DNA of 64,000 nt, taken from positions 214,501-278,500 of the forward strand of contig NC_020291.1 of NCBI RefSeq assembly GCF_000340885.1. The letters run 5' to 3'. Position numbers and translations under genes: made by a program. This DNA comes from Clostridium saccharoperbutylacetonicum N1-4(HMT). Its GTDB lineage: Bacteria; Bacillota; Clostridia; Clostridiales; Clostridiaceae. Positions 26,250-33,884 of the stretch are shown in pieces. Positions within the stretch are counted from its first letter, which is position 1. Every line of letters starts with the position of its first letter. The notes beneath the pieces were generated by a model, which did not search any database, was not told the origin of the DNA, and saw only the letters and a program-made list of their open reading frames with translations.

Positions 26250-28022
26250 ATGTCACAAGTAAATTCAGCACAATTGACAAATGAACAATTGGCTTTATTA
26301 GATTCATTAATGTATATGGATGAAGTTAAAGATGATAAAGGAAATGTGGTAATTAAGGCAATTTCAGATAAAGATAGTAAAGATAAAACATTAGGCGAAT
26401 ATCTTAATAAAATAAATATAGATAAATTGCCAGCAGCGACAAAAGATTCAAATGGAAATATATCAGGTGAAATAACTAGTTATAGCAAAGAAGATTGGAA
26501 AAACTTGATAAATGCCGCTAAAAATGATGAAAAATTAAATAACTTAACAATTGAAAGTACATTACCAGATCCAAATGGTAAGAAGGCTAGCGGTGTTTGT
26601 TTTGTAGATGATAGTGGAAATGCAACAGTAGCATTTAGAGGAACAGGACAATATGAATGGTTAGATAATGGTAAGATGGCATATAGTGCAGATACAGAGC
26701 AGCAAGAATTAGCTAAAGAGTGGGTTAATAGTTTAGGGCATGATGATATAACCGTTATTGGTCATTCTAAAGGAGGAAATAAAGCAGAATATGTTACGAT
26801 TGCAACTGATAAAATTGCAAGATGTGTAGCATTTGATGCACCAGGCTTTGGTGAAGAATTTTGTGATAAGTATAAGGATGAAATTGCAAATAAGAAAGAT
26901 AGGATAACTTTAATAGCACCTCAAGATGGGTATGTTTGTGATTTGTTTTTTAATATTGCAGGAATTACAAAATATTATAAGACTAATGGAGGAACTACAT
27001 CAGACAAGGTTGAAGATGCACTTGGTATAGTAGGTAAAAATTTAAATGGTTTTTCAAAAGATACAATATTTTCTTTAATAGGCATAGGTATAAGTGGAGA
27101 ACCTACATTATTTAAAATAATAGATGATTATAATATAGTAACAGGTAATGCTGGTGAATATTGGGGGAATGCAGAACCTTTTCTAAAAAATATAGGAGTA
27201 ATTGCAGGAAGAGCACATATGGCTAATTCATTTTTTACAATTCAAGGTGGAAATGCAGTATTTAATGAAGAAACTGTTCAAGATCCTGCGATGGCGCTAA
27301 TTCATGATTATATAAATTTTATGGTTAAAAATGTTTCAAAAGAAGACAGGAAATGTTTAACTAAATTCTTGATGGGACAATTTCAAGGCGGCAAAGAAAT
27401 GGTTAATGGCGAGGTTAAAGACATAGATTTTGGTGAATTGAAACCAGAATTTGTACTTAGAATGGCTAACTTAACTTATTTGTGGGTAGAAACTTTAGGT
27501 ATTCCAGAAGATGATAAGAAAAAGTTTAAAGATGAATTAAGTAAATTTTTAAAAGGTAAAGAGAGTGCAGCAGAATTTAGTGTCATATTATCAAAAGTAG
27601 CTAATGAATCGCATAAGACTATGCTTTCAAGTTTGAAAAATGACATAAGAGATTTTACAAATGTATCAAGAGAAAATCTGATTAATTTAATAAAGGATGT
27701 AGAAGGGGATAATCCATTAGAATATAATAAATGGCCTCAATGGGATGCGGTTGATGATTTTACTAGAAGATTATTACATATTGATTACCAACATAATCAA
27801 ATTAATAAATACTATGAATATTTGATTGAAAAAAATAATTTGAGTATAGATAAAATAAATAAAATATTTGATAAAGCATATGAAATAGATAATGAATATA
27901 GTGCTATGCTAATGGAACAGGATGATAAGATTAAGCAGTTTGAAGTAAGAATTGAAAAATTGGTACAAAGATTTGATACAAGTCTTATAAATGTTGATGT
28001 ATCGAGTGTAAAGGTAAAATGA
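26250..28022 (+). CDS. T7SS lipase-like toxin candidate (Mbeg/DUF2974-type hydrolase, TslA-like)
   Basis: This 590-residue protein has no signal peptide. Residues about 100-340 form an alpha/beta hydrolase of the Mbeg1/DUF2974 lipase type: VAFRGTG, nucleophile elbow GHSKGG with Ser173, CVAFDAPGFG, a candidate Asp in APQDG (Asp226), and His323 in GRAHMANSF. Residues about 430-590 are helical and charged, like a WXG100/LXG-type targeting domain placed at the C-terminus. That reversed order is the hallmark of TslA, the T7SS phospholipase of S. aureus. It is preceded by three helical helper-type genes and sandwiched between two lipoprotein paralogs. AGAGAGG precedes ATG 26250. Lipase activity and export are inferred. 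Confidence 0.75.
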   Translation: MSQVNSAQLTNEQLALLDSLMYMDEVKDDKGNVVIKAISDKDSKDKTLGEYLNKINIDKLPAATKDSNGNISGEITSYSKEDWKNLINAAKNDEKLNNLTIESTLPDPNGKKASGVCFVDDSGNATVAFRGTGQYEWLDNGKMAYSADTEQQELAKEWVNSLGHDDITVIGHSKGGNKAEYVTIATDKIARCVAFDAPGFGEEFCDKYKDEIANKKDRITLIAPQDGYVCDLFFNIAGITKYYKTNGGTTSDKVEDALGIVGKNLNGFSKDTIFSLIGIGISGEPTLFKIIDDYNIVTGNAGEYWGNAEPFLKNIGVIAGRAHMANSFFTIQGGNAVFNEETVQDPAMALIHDYINFMVKNVSKEDRKCLTKFLMGQFQGGKEMVNGEVKDIDFGELKPEFVLRMANLTYLWVETLGIPEDDKKKFKDELSKFLKGKESAAEFSVILSKVANESHKTMLSSLKNDIRDFTNVSRENLINLIKDVEGDNPLEYNKWPQWDAVDDFTRRLLHIDYQHNQINKYYEYLIEKNNLSIDKINKIFDKAYEIDNEYSAMLMEQDDKIKQFEVRIEKLVQRFDTSLINVDVSSVKVK

Positions 28023-28052
28023 ACTTGAAATCTTTAAAGAAATAGAATGAAT

Positions 28053-28092
28053 AAAAAGTTAATCTAATTAGATATTGGGTTAACTTTTTATT
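28053..28092 (+). terminator. Intrinsic terminator after the lipase gene
   Basis: AAAAAGTTAA (28053-28062) pairs with TTAACTTTTT (28080-28089); a small inner palindrome TCTAATTAGA lies in the loop and TTTAAG follows. Confidence 0.7.
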
Positions 28093-28132
28093 TAAGAGTG
28101 TAATTTATATAGCTATAAAAAGAGGTACATAG

Positions 28133-28897
28133 ATGAAAATAAGAAAAAAGATAATAATTTTAATAAGTGTATTAGCATTACTTGTAGTATTGTTTGAAGG
28201 ATGTATTAATAATGTTAATGACAAAAATAAAAAGGATTTAAGTAAAGTAGAAGAACAAAAAGAAAGTGAAGAAAGACCAAAAGGGCCAGAAGAGATAAAA
28301 GATAGGATAATAAGTTTTTTAAATAAGAAATATGGGAAAGAGTTTGTGCCTATAAGTTTAATCGATAAAGATTGGCAGAATGCTAATGATGAGTTATGGG
28401 TTTATCCTAAAGGTGGAGATAGAGATAAAGATGCCTTTGTAACATATGGGGAAGTAGAAGATGGTAAATATAATGTATATGATACCTATGTTTGTCAGTT
28501 AATAAGAGGCGAATATGAGGAGAGAGTTAGAAAAATAGCAGAAGAATTTTTTCCACAATGTAAGGTTGAAGTTTTGTTTACTAGCGACACTTTTCCGAAT
28601 GAATTTGAGATTAAAACTAAATTGCAGGATATAATTGGTGCTGGGGCACAAGTAAAATATAATCCCAAGGTGTTAATAATGGTTGCCCCAACATTAGGGA
28701 GTGTTGAGGAGTTTGATAAAAAAGTAGACTTGTTTGAAAAAAAGATGGCTGAAGCTAAATTGCAAGGAAGTCCAATAATTTATTATTTAAAAGAGGTAAA
28801 TTTAAATTTAACATTTGATGATATGAATACAAACACATATCAAAAAAGAAGAGCTTTATATATAAAACAGGATTTTAGCATTGAAAATTATAAATAA
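28133..28897 (+). CDS. Lipoprotein, candidate immunity protein (copy 2)
   Basis: This 254-residue paralog of the lipoprotein encoded at 25471 has a signal peptide with Cys24 in FEGC as lipidation site, followed by the same Asn/Lys/Glu linker (SKVEEQKESEERPKGPE) and the same conserved blocks. Differences are spread along the protein rather than clustered, so the copies are old and still under selection. It lies after the lipase terminator, 110 bases from the lipase stop, and is followed by the remains of another lipase start. This suggests that lipase and immunity genes were duplicated as a unit. AGAGG precedes ATG 28133. Confidence 0.65.
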   Translation: MKIRKKIIILISVLALLVVLFEGCINNVNDKNKKDLSKVEEQKESEERPKGPEEIKDRIISFLNKKYGKEFVPISLIDKDWQNANDELWVYPKGGDRDKDAFVTYGEVEDGKYNVYDTYVCQLIRGEYEERVRKIAEEFFPQCKVEVLFTSDTFPNEFEIKTKLQDIIGAGAQVKYNPKVLIMVAPTLGSVEEFDKKVDLFEKKMAEAKLQGSPIIYYLKEVNLNLTFDDMNTNTYQKRRALYIKQDFSIENYK

Positions 28898-28914
28898 TTT
28901 ATAATGAGAATTTT

Positions 28915-29017
28915 ATGCCGCAGGAAAAGTTATCAAAAGAACAGTTAGCTCTGTTAGACTAATTAACAAACAATATTTCAAAGATAAGAAGTTGAGTGAG
29001 ATAAGGTACCTTAAAGG
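28915..29017 (+). pseudogene. Remnant of a second lipase-toxin gene start
   Basis: From ATG 28915 the frame reads LSKEQLALLD before a TAA at 28960, closely matching LTNEQLALLD at the start of the lipase encoded at 26250. After an apparent deletion, another frame (from 28977) reads KDKKLSE and then YLK, matching KDKTLGEYLNK further along the same protein. It is therefore a degraded N-terminal fragment with a stop, a deletion and a frameshift. It sits directly after the second lipoprotein, where a second lipase copy would be expected. Confidence 0.7.
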
Positions 29018-29161
29018 TTATATTATAATCATGGATAATTTTATATGAATTCTGATTTTGAAATAAAAGAATAAATGGTAATTAGAGATGAAAGTAGATA
29101 TGTCTCAATTGGAAAACTTGAGCGTAGGATAAAAATAATAAGTTATACGGGGGAAATAATA

Positions 29162-29773
29162 ATGAATAAGAAAAAAATATTTGTACTAATTTTATCTATA
29201 GTAGTGGTTTTAATGTTGGTTGGATGTGGGAACAATAAAAAAAGTTCAGATACTGAGACACAAGCGAGTTCAGCAGAAAATTTAAATGAAAATAGTACTG
29301 TGAAAGATGATAAAGATAAAAAACAGGAAGAATTAAATACAAAAGATAATGAAAAGGGTGAGAGTGTTGAGACACAAGGAATTTCAGTAATATACCCTTC
29401 AGGGTGGAAAAAAGTTAAAGCTGATGGAGATGATGTTTATATCTTAGATGAAAGAGGAACGAATGTAAATTTAACAGTGGAAAGTATGAAAGGATATTCA
29501 GAAGAGCAATACAATAAAGCATCAGATATAGATGTGCGTACTAATTTACATGTTAATGATATTCAAGTTAAAGAAGCAAATTTTAATAATAAAAAAGCAA
29601 GAGTAACTTATTATGTTCAAAAAAATAGTAGAGGAGCTCTTCCTACATGCCAAGTGACTTTTTTACACAATAATACAGCATATATATTTACAATAGCAGG
29701 AACAGAAAAGATTTCTGGTGAAAATATAAAGCTTTTTGAAAATATGTTAAATACAGTTGAGTTTACAAAGTAA
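29162..29773 (+). CDS. Lipoprotein of unknown function (PsbP/DUF1795-like fold possible)
   Basis: This 203-residue lipoprotein has a hydrophobic core and lipobox LVGC (Cys22), followed by a Lys/Asp/Glu-rich linker to about residue 75. Its C-terminal domain begins ISVIYPSGWKKVKADGDD. The pattern 'strand-YPSGW-strand' followed by TNVNLTVESM and AYIFTIAG resembles the PsbP-like or DUF1795 fold found in many exported firmicute proteins; this is a shape-level guess. ATG 29162 is set by GGGGGAAAT; a longer reading from 29075 lacks a ribosome site. It is the last gene of the T7SS island and could belong to it or to the flank. Confidence 0.6.
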   Translation: MNKKKIFVLILSIVVVLMLVGCGNNKKSSDTETQASSAENLNENSTVKDDKDKKQEELNTKDNEKGESVETQGISVIYPSGWKKVKADGDDVYILDERGTNVNLTVESMKGYSEEQYNKASDIDVRTNLHVNDIQVKEANFNNKKARVTYYVQKNSRGALPTCQVTFLHNNTAYIFTIAGTEKISGENIKLFENMLNTVEFTK

Positions 29774-29833
29774 TAATTGCAATATATACTTAAACTAATT
29801 CAATACAGTTTTTAATGGAAAGTAGTGAAAAGT

Positions 29834-31441
29834 ATGGCCATAAGAATAAATAATATAAACTTAAACTTAGATGATGAGTTTAAGGTATTAGAAAAAAAAG
29901 TATGTAAAAAGTTAAAAATATCAAAAGAGGATATAAATAAAATAGAAATAATAAGAAAAAGCATTGATGCTAGAAAAAAGAATGATATAAAATTTACCTA
30001 TAGTATAGATGTGATTTGTGATAATGAGGCTAAGATAATATCAAAAATTCATGATAAGGATGTACGATTAGAAAAAGCTGAAGAGATTGATTCAATAATA
30101 CCAGGTACAGAAAAAATGGAGCACAGACCAGTAGTAATTGGATTTGGTCCAGCTGGAATTTTTGCAGCTTTGACTTTAGCAAGAAAAGGTTATAAACCGA
30201 TTGTGTATGAACGAGGAGAATCTGTGGATAAAAGAACAGAAACTGTGGAAAAGTTTTGGAAAAGTGGAGAGTTAAATCTTGAATCTAATGTTCAATTTGG
30301 TGAAGGTGGAGCAGGTACATTTTCTGATGGTAAGCTGACTACGAGAATTAAAGATCATAGGTGCACATTTGTACTAGATGAATTGATAAATGCTGGGGCT
30401 CCATCAGAAATTAAGTATGAAAGTAAGGCACATGTTGGAACTGATCTTTTAAAAGGTGTAGTTAAAAACATACGTGAAGAAATAAAGCGTCTAGGTGGAG
30501 AAGTTCATTTTGATTCTAAATTAGAAAAACTATCATATGAGAATGGAAAGTTGAAAAAGATAATTGTAAGTGGGAAAGAAATACCATGTGAGGCGCTAGT
30601 TTTAGCTATAGGTCATAGTTCAAGAGATACTTATGAAATGTTACATAAAGAAAATGTTTCTATGGATGCAAAAGCATTTGCAATTGGAGTAAGAATTGAG
30701 CATCCACAAGAACTGATAAATATTAGCCAGTATGGAGAAAACCACAAGCATCCTAAATTGCAAGCTGCTGATTATAGACTAACATATCAAAGTGAAAGAT
30801 TAAAAAGAGGAATTTACTCATTTTGTATGTGTCCTGGAGGAGTAGTAGTAGCGGCTGCTTCAGAAGAAGGTAGACTTGTATCTAATGGTATGAGTTATCA
30901 TGCGCGAGATTTAGAAAATGCTAATTCAGCTTTAGTAGTTACTATATCTCCTGAAGATTTTGAAGGGGATTCACCACTTAGAGGTATGGAATTTCAAAGG
31001 CATTATGAAGAACTTGCATTCAAATTAGGGGGAGGCAATTATAAAGCTCCAGTACAATTAGTTGGAGACTTTTTAAAGGATAGAATATCGACTAAATTAG
31101 GAGAAGTTACTCCAAGTTATACTGCAGGATATGAATTTAAAGAATTAAAAGATTGCTTACCTAGTTATGTTATAGACGCACTTAAAGAAGGAATTTATAA
31201 TTTTGATAAAAAGATAAAAGGGTATGCACGTGAAGATGCAGTATTGACAGGAATAGAAACTAGAACCTCAGCACCAGTAACGCTTAATAGGGATTCTAAG
31301 CTTGAAAGCGTAAATGTTAGTGGACTTTATCCAACAGGAGAAGGCGCTGGCTTTGCAGGTGGAATAATATCAGCTGCAGTTGATGGTATAAAAGTTGCTG
31401 AACATATAATCGAAAAATTTGCTTTACCAAAAGAAATATAA
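29834..31441 (+). CDS. FAD-dependent dehydrogenase (COG2509 type)
   Basis: This cytoplasmic flavoprotein has 535 residues from ATG 29834 (538 from GTG 29825, also possible). After a small N-terminal alpha/beta domain of about 85 residues comes the dinucleotide-binding loop VVIGFGPAGIFAA, an acidic strand end IVYERG, FGEGGAGTFSDGKLTTR, an ALAIGHSSRD-like segment, and the C-terminal signature LYPTGEGAGFAGGI. This matches the 'NAD(FAD)-utilising dehydrogenase' family common in firmicutes, related to HI0933-like and YtfP-like proteins. The substrate is unknown. It has its own terminator and lies between the T7SS island and ptb. I name no symbol. Confidence 0.85.
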   Translation: MAIRINNINLNLDDEFKVLEKKVCKKLKISKEDINKIEIIRKSIDARKKNDIKFTYSIDVICDNEAKIISKIHDKDVRLEKAEEIDSIIPGTEKMEHRPVVIGFGPAGIFAALTLARKGYKPIVYERGESVDKRTETVEKFWKSGELNLESNVQFGEGGAGTFSDGKLTTRIKDHRCTFVLDELINAGAPSEIKYESKAHVGTDLLKGVVKNIREEIKRLGGEVHFDSKLEKLSYENGKLKKIIVSGKEIPCEALVLAIGHSSRDTYEMLHKENVSMDAKAFAIGVRIEHPQELINISQYGENHKHPKLQAADYRLTYQSERLKRGIYSFCMCPGGVVVAAASEEGRLVSNGMSYHARDLENANSALVVTISPEDFEGDSPLRGMEFQRHYEELAFKLGGGNYKAPVQLVGDFLKDRISTKLGEVTPSYTAGYEFKELKDCLPSYVIDALKEGIYNFDKKIKGYAREDAVLTGIETRTSAPVTLNRDSKLESVNVSGLYPTGEGAGFAGGIISAAVDGIKVAEHIIEKFALPKEI

Positions 31442-31461
31442 GATATATTTATGTGAGTTTG

Positions 31462-31490
31462 AAAAATACCAGAGAAATCTGGTATTTTTT
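31462..31490 (+). terminator. Intrinsic terminator of the FAD dehydrogenase gene
   Basis: A 12-bp stem built on ATACCAGA/TCTGGTAT with a GAAA tetraloop (31474-31477) and a six-T tail. Confidence 0.9.
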
Positions 31491-31582
31491 ATATCAAAAA
31501 TACATTAAATTATTAAATTTGTTAAATTTTTATTTAAATTTAAAAATAATTTTCTGAAAATTTAGCATTTGTACTTATTTTT

Positions 31583-31591
31583 TGTTACAAT
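31583..31591 (+). promoter_or_regulatory. Extended -10 promoter of ptb-buk
   Basis: TGTTACAAT is an extended -10 element (TACAAT 31586-31591), about 100 bases before the ptb ATG in an AT-rich stretch; the -35 is weak. Confidence 0.5.
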
Positions 31592-31693
31592 AGAAAAAGG
31601 GATTATAATAACCATGATTGATATAAATTTAACAAAATATTAACCTTATATTAAATAAATAAAAAAATAATTATTAAGTAAGAGGTGCAAGAA

Positions 31694-32602
31694 ATGAGCA
31701 AAAACTTTGACGATTTATTAGCAAGATTAAAGGAAGTTCCAACAAAGAAAGTGGCAGTGGCAGTGGCACAGGACGAGCCTGTATTAGAAGCTATTAAAGA
31801 AGCTACAGACAAAAATATAGCTCAAGCTATATTGGTTGGAGATAAGCAAAAAATACAAGAAATAGCAAAAAAGATAGACTTAGATTTATCAAACTATGAA
31901 ATAATGGATATTGCAGATCCTAAGAAAGCTACCTTAGAAGCAGTAAAATTAGTTTCAAGCGGTCATGCAGACATGTTAATGAAAGGTTTAGTTGATACTG
32001 CTACATTTTTAAGAAGCGTATTAAATAAGGAAGTTGGATTAAGAACAGGAAAGTTAATGTCACACGTTGCAGTGTTTGATATTGAAGGTTGGGATAGACT
32101 ATTATTTTTAACAGATGCAGCCTTTAATACATATCCAGAATTAAAGGATAAAGTTGGAATGATTAATAATGCAGTTGTAGTTGCACATGCTTGTGGAATA
32201 GATGTTCCTAAGGTAGCATCTATATGCCCAGTAGAAGTAGTGAATACAAGTATGCCTTCAACTGTAGATGCAGCATTATTAGCAAAAATGAGTGATAGAG
32301 GACAATTTAAAGGTTGTATAGTTGATGGACCTTTTGCTTTAGATAATGCAATATCAGAAGAAGCAGCTCATCATAAAGGTGTTACAGGAAATGTTGCAGG
32401 TAAAGCAGATGTATTATTATTACCAAATATAGAAACAGCAAATGTTATGTATAAAACATTAACATATTTCTCTAAATCAAGAAATGGTGGATTATTAGTG
32501 GGAACATCAGCACCAGTTATCTTAACTTCAAGAGCAGATTCTTTTGAAACAAAAGTTAACTCTATTGCTTTAGCAGCATTAGTTGCAGCAAAAAATAAGT
32601 AA
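31694..32602 (+). CDS. ptb: Phosphate butyryltransferase
   Basis: This 302-residue enzyme converts butyryl-CoA and phosphate to butyryl-phosphate, the first step of the butyrate and ATP-forming branch of clostridial fermentation. It belongs to the PTA_PTB family: GHADMLMKGLVDTATFLR, LTDAAFNTYPEL, CPVEVVN, and VDGPFALDNAIS toward the substrate pocket, with LLLPNIETANVMYK near the C-terminus. ATG 31694 is chosen because AGAGGTG (31681-31687) then spaces correctly; GTG 31685 lies within the ribosome site. buk follows after 138 bases that contain a perfect hairpin. From memory the protein is nearly the same as that of C. beijerinckii. Confidence 0.97.
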   Translation: MSKNFDDLLARLKEVPTKKVAVAVAQDEPVLEAIKEATDKNIAQAILVGDKQKIQEIAKKIDLDLSNYEIMDIADPKKATLEAVKLVSSGHADMLMKGLVDTATFLRSVLNKEVGLRTGKLMSHVAVFDIEGWDRLLFLTDAAFNTYPELKDKVGMINNAVVVAHACGIDVPKVASICPVEVVNTSMPSTVDAALLAKMSDRGQFKGCIVDGPFALDNAISEEAAHHKGVTGNVAGKADVLLLPNIETANVMYKTLTYFSKSRNGGLLVGTSAPVILTSRADSFETKVNSIALAALVAAKNK

Positions 32603-32642
32603 AATTAACATATAAAAAGCTATGATAAATTAATAAAAATGT

Positions 32643-32670
32643 TCCTATAGAATTACAAAATTCTATAGGA
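32643..32670 (+). other. Perfect hairpin between ptb and buk
   Basis: TCCTATAGAATT (32643-32654) and AATTCTATAGGA (32659-32670) form a perfect 12-bp stem with an ACAA loop. No T-run follows, so it is unlikely to end transcription strongly and may be an RNA-processing or stability element that sets the ptb:buk ratio. Confidence 0.75.
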
Positions 32671-32740
32671 GTTCATTTGATAAATTGAGATTATGAAACT
32701 GTATAATAAGCAGTAACAATTAAATTGAGGGGGATTTACA

Positions 32741-33808
32741 ATGTCATATAAGTTATTAATAATCAATCCAGGATCAACATCAACAAAGATTGGTGTATAT
32801 GAAAATGAAAAGGAATTATTTGAAGAAACCTTAAGACATACAAATGAAGAAATAAAAAGGTATGATACTATATATGATCAATTTGGGTTTAGAAAAGAAG
32901 TTATATTAAACGTTCTCAAAGAAAAGAACTTTGATATAAAAACATTAAGTGCAGTTGTTGGTAGAGGTGGAATGCTTAAGCCAGTAGAAGGTGGAACTTA
33001 TGCAGTTAATGATGCTATGGTAGAAGATTTAAAGGTTGGAGTTCAAGGACCACATGCTTCTAACCTTGGGGGAATCATTGCTAAATCTATAGGAGATGAA
33101 TTAAATATACCTTCATTTATTGTAGATCCAGTTGTTACAGATGAATTGGCAGAGGTAGCTAGATTATCAGGAGTGCCAGAACTTCCAAGAAAAAGCAAAT
33201 TCCATGCACTTAATCAAAAAGCAGTAGCGAAAAGATATGGAAAAGAAAGTGGACAAGGATATGAAAATTTAAATCTTGTTGTTGTACATATGGGTGGAGG
33301 CGTTTCTGTTGGAGCTCATAACCATGGAAAAGTAGTTGATGTAAATAATGCATTAGATGGAGATGGTCCATTTTCACCAGAAAGAGCTGGATCAGTTCCA
33401 ATTGGTGATTTAATTAAGATGTGTTTTAGTGGAAAATACAGTGAAGCAGAGGTATATGGAAAAGTAGTTGGAAAAGGTGGCTTTGTTGGATACCTAAACA
33501 CAAATGATGTAAAAGGTGTTATAGATAAAATGGAAGCAGGAGATAAAGAATGTGAAGCAATTTATAAAGCATTTGTTTATCAAATTGCAAAAGCAATTGG
33601 GGAAATGTCAGTTGTATTAGAAGGTAAGGTTGATCAAATTATCTTTACTGGTGGAATTGCATATTCACCAACTCTTGTTCCAGATCTTAAAGCAAAAGTT
33701 GAATGGATAGCTCCAGTTACAGTTTATCCAGGAGAAGACGAATTATTAGCTTTAGCTCAAGGTGCTATAAGAGTTCTTGATGGGGAAGAAAAAGCTAAGG
33801 TATATTAA
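32741..33808 (+). CDS. buk: Butyrate kinase
   Basis: This 355-residue kinase of the acetate/butyrate kinase (ASKHA) family makes butyrate and ATP from butyryl-phosphate. Motifs include the N-terminal NPGSTSTK phosphate loop, [11 protein letters not shown] with the second phosphate-binding Gly-rich stretch, [12 protein letters not shown], and [10 protein letters not shown] in the adenosine pocket. GAGGGGGAT precedes ATG 32741. It is cotranscribed with ptb and ends in a strong terminator. Clostridia often have a second buk, so this copy is the one next to ptb. Confidence 0.97.
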   Translation: MSYKLLIINPGSTSTKIGVYENEKELFEETLRHTNEEIKRYDTIYDQFGFRKEVILNVLKEKNFDIKTLSAVVGRGGMLKPVEGGTYAVNDAMVEDLKVGVQGPHASNLGGIIAKSIGDELNIPSFIVDPVVTDELAEVARLSGVPELPRKSKFHALNQKAVAKRYGKESGQGYENLNLVVVHMGGGVSVGAHNHGKVVDVNNALDGDGPFSPERAGSVPIGDLIKMCFSGKYSEAEVYGKVVGKGGFVGYLNTNDVKGVIDKMEAGDKECEAIYKAFVYQIAKAIGEMSVVLEGKVDQIIFTGGIAYSPTLVPDLKAKVEWIAPVTVYPGEDELLALAQGAIRVLDGEEKAKVY

Positions 33809-33820
33809 TAATATTAAAGT

Positions 33821-33856
33821 AAAGGCATTTTGAAATACTTTCAAAATGCCTTTTTA
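33821..33856. terminator. Terminator of ptb-buk, shared with the opposite operon
   Basis: AAAGGCATTTTGA (33821-33833) pairs perfectly with TCAAAATGCCTTT (33841-33853), with two more inner pairs, and is followed by TTT. The minus-strand operon ends 29 bases further on, so the hairpin probably serves both. Confidence 0.9.
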
Positions 33857-33884
33857 TAGCTCATATCAAGAATACTTTTCTGAT

